8,966 nt of DNA from CAZAKZ01 sp964485695 (GTDB lineage: Bacteria > Planctomycetota > JAFGQW01): assembly GCA_964485695.1 (NCBI GenBank), contig CAZAKZ010000193.1, forward strand, positions 1-8,966, read 5' to 3'. Shown here piece by piece: positions 1 through 6,322 of this stretch. The position numbers were made by a program, and so were the translations under genes. The notes beneath the pieces are model-generated. The model did no database searches and was not told where the DNA came from. It saw nothing but the letters and a program-made list of their open reading frames with translations. The stretch's first letter is position 1. The number at the start of each line of letters is the position of its first letter.

Positions 1-129
1 GAGTCCCTGGGCCGGAGCGCGGGAAAAATCAACGCTTTCACCCGGGGTACGCAGGGAGATGAAAAGGAACGGAGAACAAAGGAGAATGATGGGTAGCAGT
101 ACAAATCTGAAAATTCGGTTCATTTTCAT
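1..129 (-). CDS. N-terminus of an exported or membrane-anchored protein, partial
   Basis: Read leftward, an open frame of 43 codons runs from an ATG at 129 to the window edge. The peptide begins MKMNRIFRFVLLPIILLCSP and continues FLFISLRTPGESVDFSRAP. That is a short basic N-region (K2, R5, R8), an unbroken hydrophobic stretch at about residues 9-26, then a polar segment, as in a signal peptide or signal anchor. A GGAG lies at 134-137 on this strand, 4 bases before the first ATG and 10 before a second in-frame ATG at 123, so either could be the start. C18 is not followed by the small residues of a lipobox, so a lipoprotein is unlikely. The gene is divergent from the one at 385. The mature domain is outside the window, so no function can be given. 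Confidence 0.6.
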   Translation of the reverse strand, partial: MKMNRIFRFVLLPIILLCSPFLFISLRTPGESVDFSRAPAQGL

Positions 130-285
130 ATCACTCCAGAAAACCGGACACGTGGGTAAGTCCACCCGACCTTTTCGAAGACAGCAACCCTACCTACCAT
201 GCCCCTTCACGATTGTATAGGCAGATTTCGGAAAGAAGGGAAACGACGATTCAATTCGCTTTACTGAATCCCGGAGTGCAGCCTG

Positions 286-314
286 TGGTCAAACCGGGGC
301 ATATTGAGTATTCT
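286..314 (+). promoter_or_regulatory. Candidate sigma70-type promoter for the gene at 385
   Basis: A TGGTCA at 286-291 (four of six matches to TTGACA) and a TATTCT at 309-314 (four of six matches to TATAAT) are separated by exactly 17 bases. Transcription would begin near 321 and leave a leader of about 64 bases that contains the small hairpin at 348-358. The individual boxes are mediocre, so this is only a candidate. Confidence 0.3.
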
Positions 315-372
315 ACAAGAATGCTGGAGCCGAGATAGTCGATCGCTCCCCGAAGGGGTTTTGGACCCACCT

Positions 373-376
373 GGAG
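373..376 (+). promoter_or_regulatory. Ribosome binding site fixing the start at 385
   Basis: GGAG at 373-376 lies 8 bases before the ATG at 385. It decides between this start and the upstream in-frame TTG at 304, which has no Shine-Dalgarno sequence and would bury the signal peptide 27 residues inside the protein. Confidence 0.7.
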
Positions 377-384
377 ATGGACAA

Positions 385-1653
385 ATGAAACACCTGCTTC
401 TGAGTCTGGTCCTCGCGGCGGCTGTTCATTGCCCCACCGGTGCGCAGTATCACAACGCCGGTTATTTCGGTGTCACCTGGAGTTCCGGTGGAAAAGCGTA
501 CGCCCTGAAGAGCGACATGCTCGGCAAGGTGACGACGATGCAGCTCGGCACCGTCAGTCACTACGCCTGTGAGGTGGCCGGCGACAACAAGTTGGTCCTG
601 GTATCCGACTCCACCAGCGGCAGTATCTGGAAGATCGACCCGACGATCATGTCCGTCACCGGCACCCTTTTCACCGACACGGCGCTGAAGACGCATGCCA
701 ACGGCCTCGAGTACGATCACAACGGTGACCTCTACGTGTTCACCAGCTCGAGCCTGTTTCGCGTCGATACGACAAACCGGCTCACCACGGTGACCACCGG
801 AAGCTTCACTCTCGGCAACGCCACCATCGACATCGACACCGCCGAGCTCTTGATTGCCACGGGCTTGACCAACGGCTCGCTCCTGCGCATCAATCGGCAT
901 TCCGGTGTGATCACAACGCTGGCCAGCGGTTTCAACACGCGGTACGGCGATTCCGCCCAGGACGTCCTGACGGGTGACCTCTACGTTCCGACCTGCTGTG
1001 GGACCAGCACCAATTTCCACTCGCTCTCCGTGCTCCGGGCCGGCCAGGCGAAGTCGACGATCTACATCAACAGCCAGACCTACGTCGGCGGCTACGGCGT
1101 TCAGCCCGATCGCGCGAGCGCGGCCAAGCCACGCCTCGTCTCGGGATGTTTCCGGAGCAGCCTGGCCGCCGTTTCCGGGGGCATCTGGCACGTCGACATC
1201 GCATCGGCATCGCCCTCCAAGGTGGCCTCATTCAATACCACCACGGTGGCGGACGTGTCCATCCTCGAGGGGCGAAACATCCACGGCAACCGGACTGCCC
1301 CGGCGAAGTACGACATCAACATCAGCTTCCCTGCAGAATCATCACACCCCTACGTGGTCGGCCTGGGCTACACCGGGGTGCGGCCGGCGCTGCCCCTGCC
1401 CGACAGTCGTCGCATTCCGCTCATCCTCGACGATTTGACGGTCCTATCGATACGGAACCAACTGTCCCCATTTGCCACGAACACGGTGGGTATCCTCGAT
1501 GCATTCGGGAAGGCGCGGGTGAAGATCGACCTGAGCAGCCTCTACCCGGCCATTCGCGGCCTCGTCCTCTGGATGGTGGTCGTGACCCTGGACGCACGAG
1601 CACCGCTGGGCCTGGCGACAATCAGCGATCCGTTCGTGTTGAAGGTCGATTGA
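385..1653 (+). CDS. Secreted beta-propeller-like protein with shared C-terminal module
   Basis: The 422-residue product starts MKHLLLSLVLAAAVHCPTGA, a typical signal peptide likely cleaved near residue 20-21. Residues about 30-300 are repeated short beta-strand units with recurring patterns: SGSIWKIDP at 78-86, NGDLYVFTSSSLFRVD at 113-128, NGSLLRIN at 163-170, TGDLYVP at 196-202 and GGIWHVD at 265-271. These resemble NHL, YVTN or SMP-30-type propeller blades with no recognisable active site. A vicinal Cys pair lies at C204-C205. Residues about 322-422 form a separate beta-rich module: GVRPALPLPDSRRIPL at 331-346, then GILDAFGKARV, then a closing hydrophobic LVLWMVVV strand. Related modules end the proteins at 6323-7795 and 7849-8850, and this module type is recurrent in Planctomycetota secreted proteins as far as I recall. 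The role is unknown; binding of a polymer or a surface structural role is plausible. The gene converges with the VWA gene, 42 bases apart. Confidence 0.85.
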   Translation: MKHLLLSLVLAAAVHCPTGAQYHNAGYFGVTWSSGGKAYALKSDMLGKVTTMQLGTVSHYACEVAGDNKLVLVSDSTSGSIWKIDPTIMSVTGTLFTDTALKTHANGLEYDHNGDLYVFTSSSLFRVDTTNRLTTVTTGSFTLGNATIDIDTAELLIATGLTNGSLLRINRHSGVITTLASGFNTRYGDSAQDVLTGDLYVPTCCGTSTNFHSLSVLRAGQAKSTIYINSQTYVGGYGVQPDRASAAKPRLVSGCFRSSLAAVSGGIWHVDIASASPSKVASFNTTTVADVSILEGRNIHGNRTAPAKYDINISFPAESSHPYVVGLGYTGVRPALPLPDSRRIPLILDDLTVLSIRNQLSPFATNTVGILDAFGKARVKIDLSSLYPAIRGLVLWMVVVTLDARAPLGLATISDPFVLKVD

Positions 1654-1695
1654 CGGTGGGCACCTTGTAGTGGTCTGTTCGGGATCCCCCGGCTT

Positions 1696-3342
1696 TCACC
1701 GGTTACGGCCGCGAACCCCATAGTGCACGAACTGCCCCCCCGTGTCCTTGGCCAGGCCGTGCATGAACCCGACGTCGGCGTCGCCGCCCAGGGCAATCGA
1801 GTGAATCACCACCTTCTGAAATCTGTTGAGGCGGGCCACCTCCCTGCGCATGTCATCACCCCGGGTGAACCGGCCACGGTTGGCGCGACCGTCGCTCATG
1901 AGATAGAACGTATCGGCTGCAATGGCGTAGTGACGGTCGAAGGTGCCCCGACCGGCCAGGCTGAAGGCCCGCTCCAGAGCGTCGAAGATGTTGGTGGCCC
2001 CCGCTGCGATCATGCTCTCGGCCCAGTCGATGGCTTTTTCCTTGTTCTGCGGCGAAGCCTTCACCTGGCCCTTGCTCCACACGAAGATTTCGTGGTGATA
2101 GAAGACGATGTTGAAGGTGGCATCCTCGGGAAGCGCCGTGATGGAGGTCCTGAGCTCGCTCTGTGCCTGATCGATCTTGCGATTACCGATGGCGCCCATC
2201 CCGGACCGTCCCGTTTGCCGTGAACTGGGGGGGGTCAGGGATCTGAGCATACTGCCCGACATGTCGAGGATGTATATCAGGCGCTTGGACCTGGTCTGGA
2301 TGCCATAAAAGGAGGTTCCTCCGGTGCGGGTCTTCCAGCCCTCGGGTGTGGAGTGTTTTGACGACGCAGCTTTCGGCCGCTTCGCAGGGCGCTTCTTTTT
2401 CGCCTCATCCATGTTCTCGGCCACGGGCGGCCCCGTGTAGCCGGCCTTGTGCTTCACCCACCACTTGCGCCAGAGGGCTCCGTTTTCGCGAAAGTTCTTT
2501 CCGGTGAGGCGGGTCAGGGCCTGGAATATGTCCTGGAGAGTACGACCTTCCGATTTTCCGAGAGCATTGATGAGCCCCTCAACCGCATCGCGGCCGCCCA
2601 TACGGGCCAGTGCATGGACGGCGGCAGCGCGCACTTGCCAGAATACATCCGCCAGACACCGGGCCGCGGCTGTAGCCGCCGCTGGATCCTGCTGTCGGCC
2701 CAGGGCATCGAGGGCGGCGATGCGCGTCTCGGGCTCCCTGGCCTTCAGGAGCTGGATCAATACGTTGCGGGCCGAGGCCCCCTTCAAGTAGCCGAGCGTC
2801 ACGATGTGTGCGGTTCGGTCCTCGGTCTTTCGAGCCCCTCGGAGGCGACGGATCAGGGGCAGGATGCTCTTATCCCGGATCTCCGTCGGCAATCCTGAAA
2901 GAAGGCGGCCCATACCCTGCCGCAGGGCCTGGATCACGCTTTCGTCCTGATTCAGAAGGTCCCGTGTCTTGTTCTGCTCCTCCTTGAGGTCAGCCAGCTT
3001 CTCGAGGCGGGCCTGCCGGTCGAGTTTGCGGCTGCCGGACTGGACTTCGCGGATCTCGTCCGCCAGCTTCTGGAATCGACCGAAGTGTTTCCGACGGTTT
3101 TTCAGCGCGCCGTCCAGACCCTGTTGCATCCATGACATGGCTTCCGGAAGACCGGTCGCGACCAGAGTCCGGACGGCTTCGACCCGTTCCTCCACCCCCG
3201 GCGCATCCAGGCCCTCCATGAATCGTTTCTTTGCTCGAGAGGCCTCACCGGGCTGAGCCGAGGCTGTCGGACCGAGGAGAAAGACGGCGAGCAATGCAGC
3301 AAGATAGCGCTGGAAAGGGCGGAAATCAGAATCTGGATTCAT
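1696..3342 (-). CDS. Exported coiled-coil / HEAT-repeat / VWA domain protein
   Basis: The 548-residue protein has a signal peptide (hydrophobic core about 14-24, with TASAQ at 26-30). A charged helical stretch at about 80-130 looks like a coiled coil. HEAT-like helical repeats follow at about 170-280, for example TRIAALDALGRQQDPAAA at 206-223 and VRAAAVHALARMGGRDAV at 237-254. They end in a LTGKNF...WRKWW segment (279-295) that I associate with Planctomycetota HEAT proteins. A Lys/Ala-rich linker (314-332) leads to a von Willebrand factor A domain at about 352-540. Its metal-ion-dependent adhesion site looks complete: D360-M-S362-G-S364, T450 in GATN, and D484 in MSDGRAN. Such domains bind protein partners through a divalent cation, so this is probably an envelope scaffold or adhesion factor; no enzymatic role is visible. 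The ATG at 3342 is preceded by a GGGGGA stretch about 8 bases upstream. The gene is divergent from the one at 3486. Confidence 0.88.
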   Translation of the reverse strand: MNPDSDFRPFQRYLAALLAVFLLGPTASAQPGEASRAKKRFMEGLDAPGVEERVEAVRTLVATGLPEAMSWMQQGLDGALKNRRKHFGRFQKLADEIREVQSGSRKLDRQARLEKLADLKEEQNKTRDLLNQDESVIQALRQGMGRLLSGLPTEIRDKSILPLIRRLRGARKTEDRTAHIVTLGYLKGASARNVLIQLLKAREPETRIAALDALGRQQDPAAATAAARCLADVFWQVRAAAVHALARMGGRDAVEGLINALGKSEGRTLQDIFQALTRLTGKNFRENGALWRKWWVKHKAGYTGPPVAENMDEAKKKRPAKRPKAASSKHSTPEGWKTRTGGTSFYGIQTRSKRLIYILDMSGSMLRSLTPPSSRQTGRSGMGAIGNRKIDQAQSELRTSITALPEDATFNIVFYHHEIFVWSKGQVKASPQNKEKAIDWAESMIAAGATNIFDALERAFSLAGRGTFDRHYAIAADTFYLMSDGRANRGRFTRGDDMRREVARLNRFQKVVIHSIALGGDADVGFMHGLAKDTGGQFVHYGVRGRNR

Positions 3343-3444
3343 CGAGCATTCCCCCGGGCTTTTCGGGAACCGCCTACATTTTACTCGAGATCCCCGGGCG
3401 GCGAAAGCACGAGTATACCCTATATCCCGGCCTGCCCGCCAACC

Positions 3445-3453
3445 TGATATAAT
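3445..3453 (+). promoter_or_regulatory. Extended -10 promoter
   Basis: The sequence TGATATAAT is a perfect TGnTATAAT extended -10 element, with the consensus hexamer at 3448-3453. No good -35 is seen 16-18 bases upstream, which is normal for extended -10 promoters. Transcription would start near 3460 and give a leader of about 26 bases ending in the GGAG Shine-Dalgarno sequence at 3474. It would drive the gene at 3486 and possibly the gene at 5083. Confidence 0.6.
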
Positions 3454-3473
3454 GCGTACATGATCGCGAATCC

Positions 3474-3477
3474 GGAG
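3474..3477 (+). promoter_or_regulatory. Ribosome binding site fixing the start at 3486
   Basis: GGAG at 3474-3477 lies 8 bases before the ATG at 3486. A GTG at 3477, in frame three codons earlier, overlaps this GGAG and so cannot use it. The ATG is preferred. Confidence 0.65.
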
Positions 3478-3485
3478 TGAGGTCC

Positions 3486-4982
3486 ATGGAGCATATCAGG
3501 CCGCTGGTTCTTTTCCTTTTCCTCCCGGGGCCGTGGTTTGGCCTGTCGGCCCAGGAGGTGGCCCGGGCCCCGTTCCGCCTCTTCGATTCCAGGCGCGGCT
3601 TCACCGCCTGGACATCCCCCGGATACGAACAGGTTCCCATCTCCCGGAGTGAACCCACTGTGGTGGGTAAATTCTACAAGAAAGCCAGGGGAGCGAGCGG
3701 CTACCCGTCACCCTACCGGCCCCGGTACGTATACATCCTCCTCGATGACAAGGTGAGGCCCAACTACTATCTCAAGCAGCGCTACCGAGGCCGGTTCAAG
3801 GTCACGGAGAGAGAGCCCCGACGCATTGCCCTCGAGGGGATTCAAATCAAGGAATTTCATCTGGCTCCGAATCCGGAGGTGCCGCAGCCCGGCATCCCCC
3901 AGGAAGGTCTGGCGGTGTTCTTCCACCACCTGGGTGCGTACGCCGCATTCATCGGATTCTGTCCCAGGAACAAGTTCAAGAAGGAACGGCTGCTCTTCCG
4001 GAAACTCGGCTACACCATCCGTTTCCCATCATCCGAGAATGGCGCCACGCCGGCCCCCGCCACGGATCCGTACGAAGGTTCCGAACTGCGCGGTCTCGAT
4101 TTCCGGCGCCAGGTTCGGGCCGAATTGATCCACGGTTACCGGGTCCTCGATACGGAAAACTACATCCTGATCCACCACCCCATGGACAGGGCGTTCGCAA
4201 ACAAGGTCAAGCGCGACCTCGAAATCCTCCACGCCCATTTCCGTGAGGTGTTTCCGCCGTGTGAACCCGTGACAGCGGTGGGAAAGGTGCGCGTCTGCAG
4301 GAGTCGTGCGACCTATTACCTCCACGGCGGCCGGCCGATATACGCCGGCTACTGGAACGTCCGGTCGGAAGAGCTCGTGCTCCAGCAGTGCAAGAGGGGC
4401 GATCTCGGAAAGAACCGGGACCGGGACAGTTTCTTCGCCCTCTATCGGGAAGCGTATTATCAATACATCTACCTCTTCTCCGGCAAGATGGTACCGCATA
4501 TCTGGTTCACCGACGGCCACGGCGACTACTTCTCCGGGACCGTCCTGTCCAGGTCCGAGGGCAAGGTGAAATCGGTGCGTGCTCATCCGGCTCGGGTGAA
4601 GGTGCTGCGCGATGCGGTCCGGACAGGAGAGGCCCCCTCTCTCTCGGCCCTGGTCGAGATGACCGCCGGCTGGTATTACCGGAATCGTTCCCTCCACCAG
4701 GCCATGGCGTGGGGCTTGATCTTCTTCCTCAGGAGGAGCCAGAAGGTGGAGGCCGAACCGGCCTGGAACCGGATCCTGGACACCTACTACCGGGTGCTCC
4801 GGGACGAGTACGCGCGCCACATCGAGGGCCTCGCCGACGACGCCAAGAGGACCGCCCGATCCCGCGCCGTGGCCCTGGCCCGGGCCGCCGCGAGGGAGGC
4901 GGCCTTCCAGGGCGTGGACATGGTTGCCCTGGAAAAGGCGTGGCGGAGATTCGTCCTGAGGATCCCTGCACAGCGAAAGTAG
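3486..4982 (+). CDS. Exported DUF1570 / peptidase MA-like protein, probably inactive
   Basis: The 498-residue product has a signal peptide (MEHIRPLVLFLFLPGPWFGLSAQ, first 20 MEHIRPLVLFLFLPGPWFGL), then a beta-rich N-terminal region of unknown type (about 25-180). Residues about 225-495 resemble DUF1570, a gluzincin-like family: an ENYILIHH strand at 224-231, a helical DLEILHAHFREVFPP segment, then the region matching the active site. There the family's HEATHQ-like motif reads R321-E-A-Y-Y325-Q, and its W-x-x-E-G-x-A-E-Y-F motif reads WFTDGHGDYF at 340-349. Both zinc-ligand histidines are thus replaced by Arg and Tyr, and the third ligand Glu is Asp (D343); only the general-base Glu (E322) remains. 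The later MAWGLIFFL (407-415) and the terminal VALEKAWRRFV (480-490) also fit the family's end. Proteolysis is unlikely; binding to substrate or partner is more plausible. The frame is intact with no stops, so it is not a decayed gene. It probably forms a unit with the gene 100 bases downstream. Confidence 0.8.
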   Translation: MEHIRPLVLFLFLPGPWFGLSAQEVARAPFRLFDSRRGFTAWTSPGYEQVPISRSEPTVVGKFYKKARGASGYPSPYRPRYVYILLDDKVRPNYYLKQRYRGRFKVTEREPRRIALEGIQIKEFHLAPNPEVPQPGIPQEGLAVFFHHLGAYAAFIGFCPRNKFKKERLLFRKLGYTIRFPSSENGATPAPATDPYEGSELRGLDFRRQVRAELIHGYRVLDTENYILIHHPMDRAFANKVKRDLEILHAHFREVFPPCEPVTAVGKVRVCRSRATYYLHGGRPIYAGYWNVRSEELVLQQCKRGDLGKNRDRDSFFALYREAYYQYIYLFSGKMVPHIWFTDGHGDYFSGTVLSRSEGKVKSVRAHPARVKVLRDAVRTGEAPSLSALVEMTAGWYYRNRSLHQAMAWGLIFFLRRSQKVEAEPAWNRILDTYYRVLRDEYARHIEGLADDAKRTARSRAVALARAAAREAAFQGVDMVALEKAWRRFVLRIPAQRK

Positions 4983-5082
4983 GGCGGCCAATTCCCCGTG
5001 TGGTCACTTTCCGAAGGATTCCGGATATAGTAAAAGAGTAGTCGTCGTATCGGGCCACCCGAGGAAGAAAGGAAGCGTCGCC

Positions 5083-6309
5083 GTGGTCATCTCACCCCTC
5101 GCCCGTCTCATTCTGGCCTTGCTGGCGCTGGGTTTTCTCGCATTGTTCTTGGTGCTGCTACCTCCTGCTGCAGCCGAGAACGACGACGACGACAAGGAAA
5201 CCCTCGTGGCGCTCCGGGCCGAGGCCGACCGGATCCTGAAGCTCAAGAAATCGAAAGCCCTGGACCGGATCGGCATCGTGGTGATATGCGCCGAGCACCA
5301 CCGGCAGAACGGCGACACCAAGACGGCAACCCCGTATCTGAACAAGGTCCTGAAGCTCGATCCGTGGTGCATGGACGCCCACCTCATGCTGGCGGAGATG
5401 CAGAAAGTGGAAGGAAACAAGGCCGCCGCCGAGAAAAAAGCCGAATGGATCCTCAAACACGCCGTGTCCGACCAGACACGGGGTGGAGCACTCCATCTGC
5501 TTGACCGACCGGCAGACTCATCGCTTCCGGCCATCAGCAAGATTCCCGGTGAAAGCACCAAGATCGCAGTGGTCCCCATCGGCCCGGTGGATGTCCTTCT
5601 GCTGAAAGCGGCTGCCGATCTGGTCATGCGCCACATCAACTATCCGGTGATCATCCAGCAGGCCGGTCTGGACCTTCCACCCGAAGGCGACAATCCGCTC
5701 CTGACGTGGACCGAGGAACTTCGCAAGGCCTTTGCCAAGGTGCTGCCAACCGAGGAGGGGCAGGCGGCGATCGCCGCGGTAGCCAAGTCCCGCGGTGATC
5801 TACGGTCTGACTGGACTTTCCTGCAGGTGTATCGCACCTGGCTCGAGCAGACCGCCAGATGGCGCGACCTTTCCGATTTCGATGCCAGGTTCAACAACGC
5901 CCGGGAGCGTCCGGTCTGGCAAGCAACCAACGTCAACCGGCACCTTGCTGCGGCGATCGGGCCGTTCGGCCGTAGCAACGTGATGTACATCGGCGTCACC
6001 CAGGCCGACATGCTGGGCTACGGCAGGCGCGGGGGAGAACGTCCTGCTTTCGGCTGGGGGGGAAAGGGCCTCGGTTCGGTCTCCTACGGCCGATTCATCG
6101 CCTCGCGGACCGGCGAGAAACCGAGCTGGGACCGCATGGTCCTGCGGGTCGCCAAGCAGATCATCTGTGTGGTGGGCAGCACCTTCGAGGTACGCCGGTG
6201 CACCGATCGCAAATGCCCGATGCGCGTTGTGGTCGACATCCGGAAACTCGATGCCAAGAGCCTCGATCCGTGCAAGCGGTGCGCAACGCAGATCCGGGAC
6301 CATTACTGA
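5083..6309 (+). CDS. Exported TPR plus archaemetzincin-like protein lacking the HExxH site
   Basis: The 408-residue product starts at GTG 5083, with AGGAAG at 5070-5075 upstream. A signal peptide begins at residue 1 and ends near PPAAAEN (27-33). Residues about 40-140 look like tetratricopeptide helices, e.g. TATPYLNKVLKLDP at 81-94. Residues about 159-408 follow the archaemetzincin plan: IAVVPIGPVDVLLL (161-174) matches the family's opening strand, YIGVTQADM (302-310) its LGVT-x-x-D element, and FGWGGKGLGSVSYGRF (323-338) the strand before the catalytic helix. Where the family has HExxHxxG, this protein reads K358-Q-I-I-C362-V-V-G365, so all three catalytic residues are changed while the Gly is kept. 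The structural zinc site is intact: C373-x4-C378-x-M380-x16-C397-x2-C400. The spacing between G365 and C373 is about four residues longer than usual. It is therefore likely a folded, zinc-containing but non-catalytic protein in the envelope. AmzA-type enzymes are usually single-domain and cytosolic, so export and a TPR fusion are unusual. Confidence 0.8.
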   Translation: MVISPLARLILALLALGFLALFLVLLPPAAAENDDDDKETLVALRAEADRILKLKKSKALDRIGIVVICAEHHRQNGDTKTATPYLNKVLKLDPWCMDAHLMLAEMQKVEGNKAAAEKKAEWILKHAVSDQTRGGALHLLDRPADSSLPAISKIPGESTKIAVVPIGPVDVLLLKAAADLVMRHINYPVIIQQAGLDLPPEGDNPLLTWTEELRKAFAKVLPTEEGQAAIAAVAKSRGDLRSDWTFLQVYRTWLEQTARWRDLSDFDARFNNARERPVWQATNVNRHLAAAIGPFGRSNVMYIGVTQADMLGYGRRGGERPAFGWGGKGLGSVSYGRFIASRTGEKPSWDRMVLRVAKQIICVVGSTFEVRRCTDRKCPMRVVVDIRKLDAKSLDPCKRCATQIRDHY

Positions 6310-6322
6310 TCGTGATCGGTCG

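Larger units (their letters stand above)
130..384. other. Divergent intergenic region
   Basis: This gap separates the leftward partial gene from the rightward gene at 385 and is visibly richer in A and T than the flanking coding DNA. It must hold the promoters of both genes. The only reasonable rightward candidate is at 286-314, listed separately. A small hairpin, CCCC-GAA-GGGG followed by TTTT, lies at 348-362 inside the predicted leader of the gene at 385. Its four-pair stem is too short to call a terminator. A TTG-started extension of the downstream frame enters this region from 304 but has no ribosome binding site. I see no RNA gene or repeat here. Confidence 0.6.
3343..3485. other. Divergent intergenic region between VWA and DUF1570-like genes
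   Basis: This 143-base gap lies between the start codons of the leftward VWA gene and the rightward DUF1570-like gene. It contains a strong rightward extended -10 element at 3445-3453. On the leftward strand a TATACT (3412-3417) and a TAAAAT (3378-3383) are possible -10 boxes, but neither has a convincing -35. The two genes therefore probably initiate from closely spaced, oppositely facing promoters and could be co-regulated. Confidence 0.5.

Noticed and set aside
348..362. CCCC-GAA-GGGG-TTTT as an attenuator in the leader of the gene at 385
   Set aside because: A four-pair stem and four T residues are too weak for an intrinsic terminator.
313..1191. Long leftward open frame antisense to the gene at 385
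   Set aside because: It lacks a signal peptide and a ribosome binding site, has low-complexity charged composition, and lies opposite a clearly coding, signal-peptide-bearing frame. It is a GC-rich shadow frame.
1654..1695. Bidirectional terminator between the converging genes
   Set aside because: Only very short self-complementary pieces (GGGATCCC, GGTG-GG-CACC) and no T-tract were found; termination here may depend on Rho or lie inside the coding ends.
3412..3442. Leftward promoter for the VWA gene (TTGGCG at 3437-3442, TATACT at 3412-3417)
   Set aside because: The 19-base spacing and the weak -35 leave it below the level I would annotate, although a promoter must lie in this gap.
4029..4991. 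320-codon leftward open frame opposite the DUF1570-like gene
   Set aside because: The opposite strand holds a protein with recognisable family motifs and a signal peptide; this frame shows neither and is explained by high GC at third positions.
5001..5031. Separate promoter for the archaemetzincin-like gene (TGGTCA and TATAGT)
   Set aside because: The -10-like box is reasonable, but the spacing is 19 bases and the -35 is weak, so read-through from 3445 is equally likely.
6310..6322. Terminator in the 13-base gap between converging stops
   Set aside because: The gap is too short for a stem and T-tract, and no hairpin spans the two stop codons convincingly.
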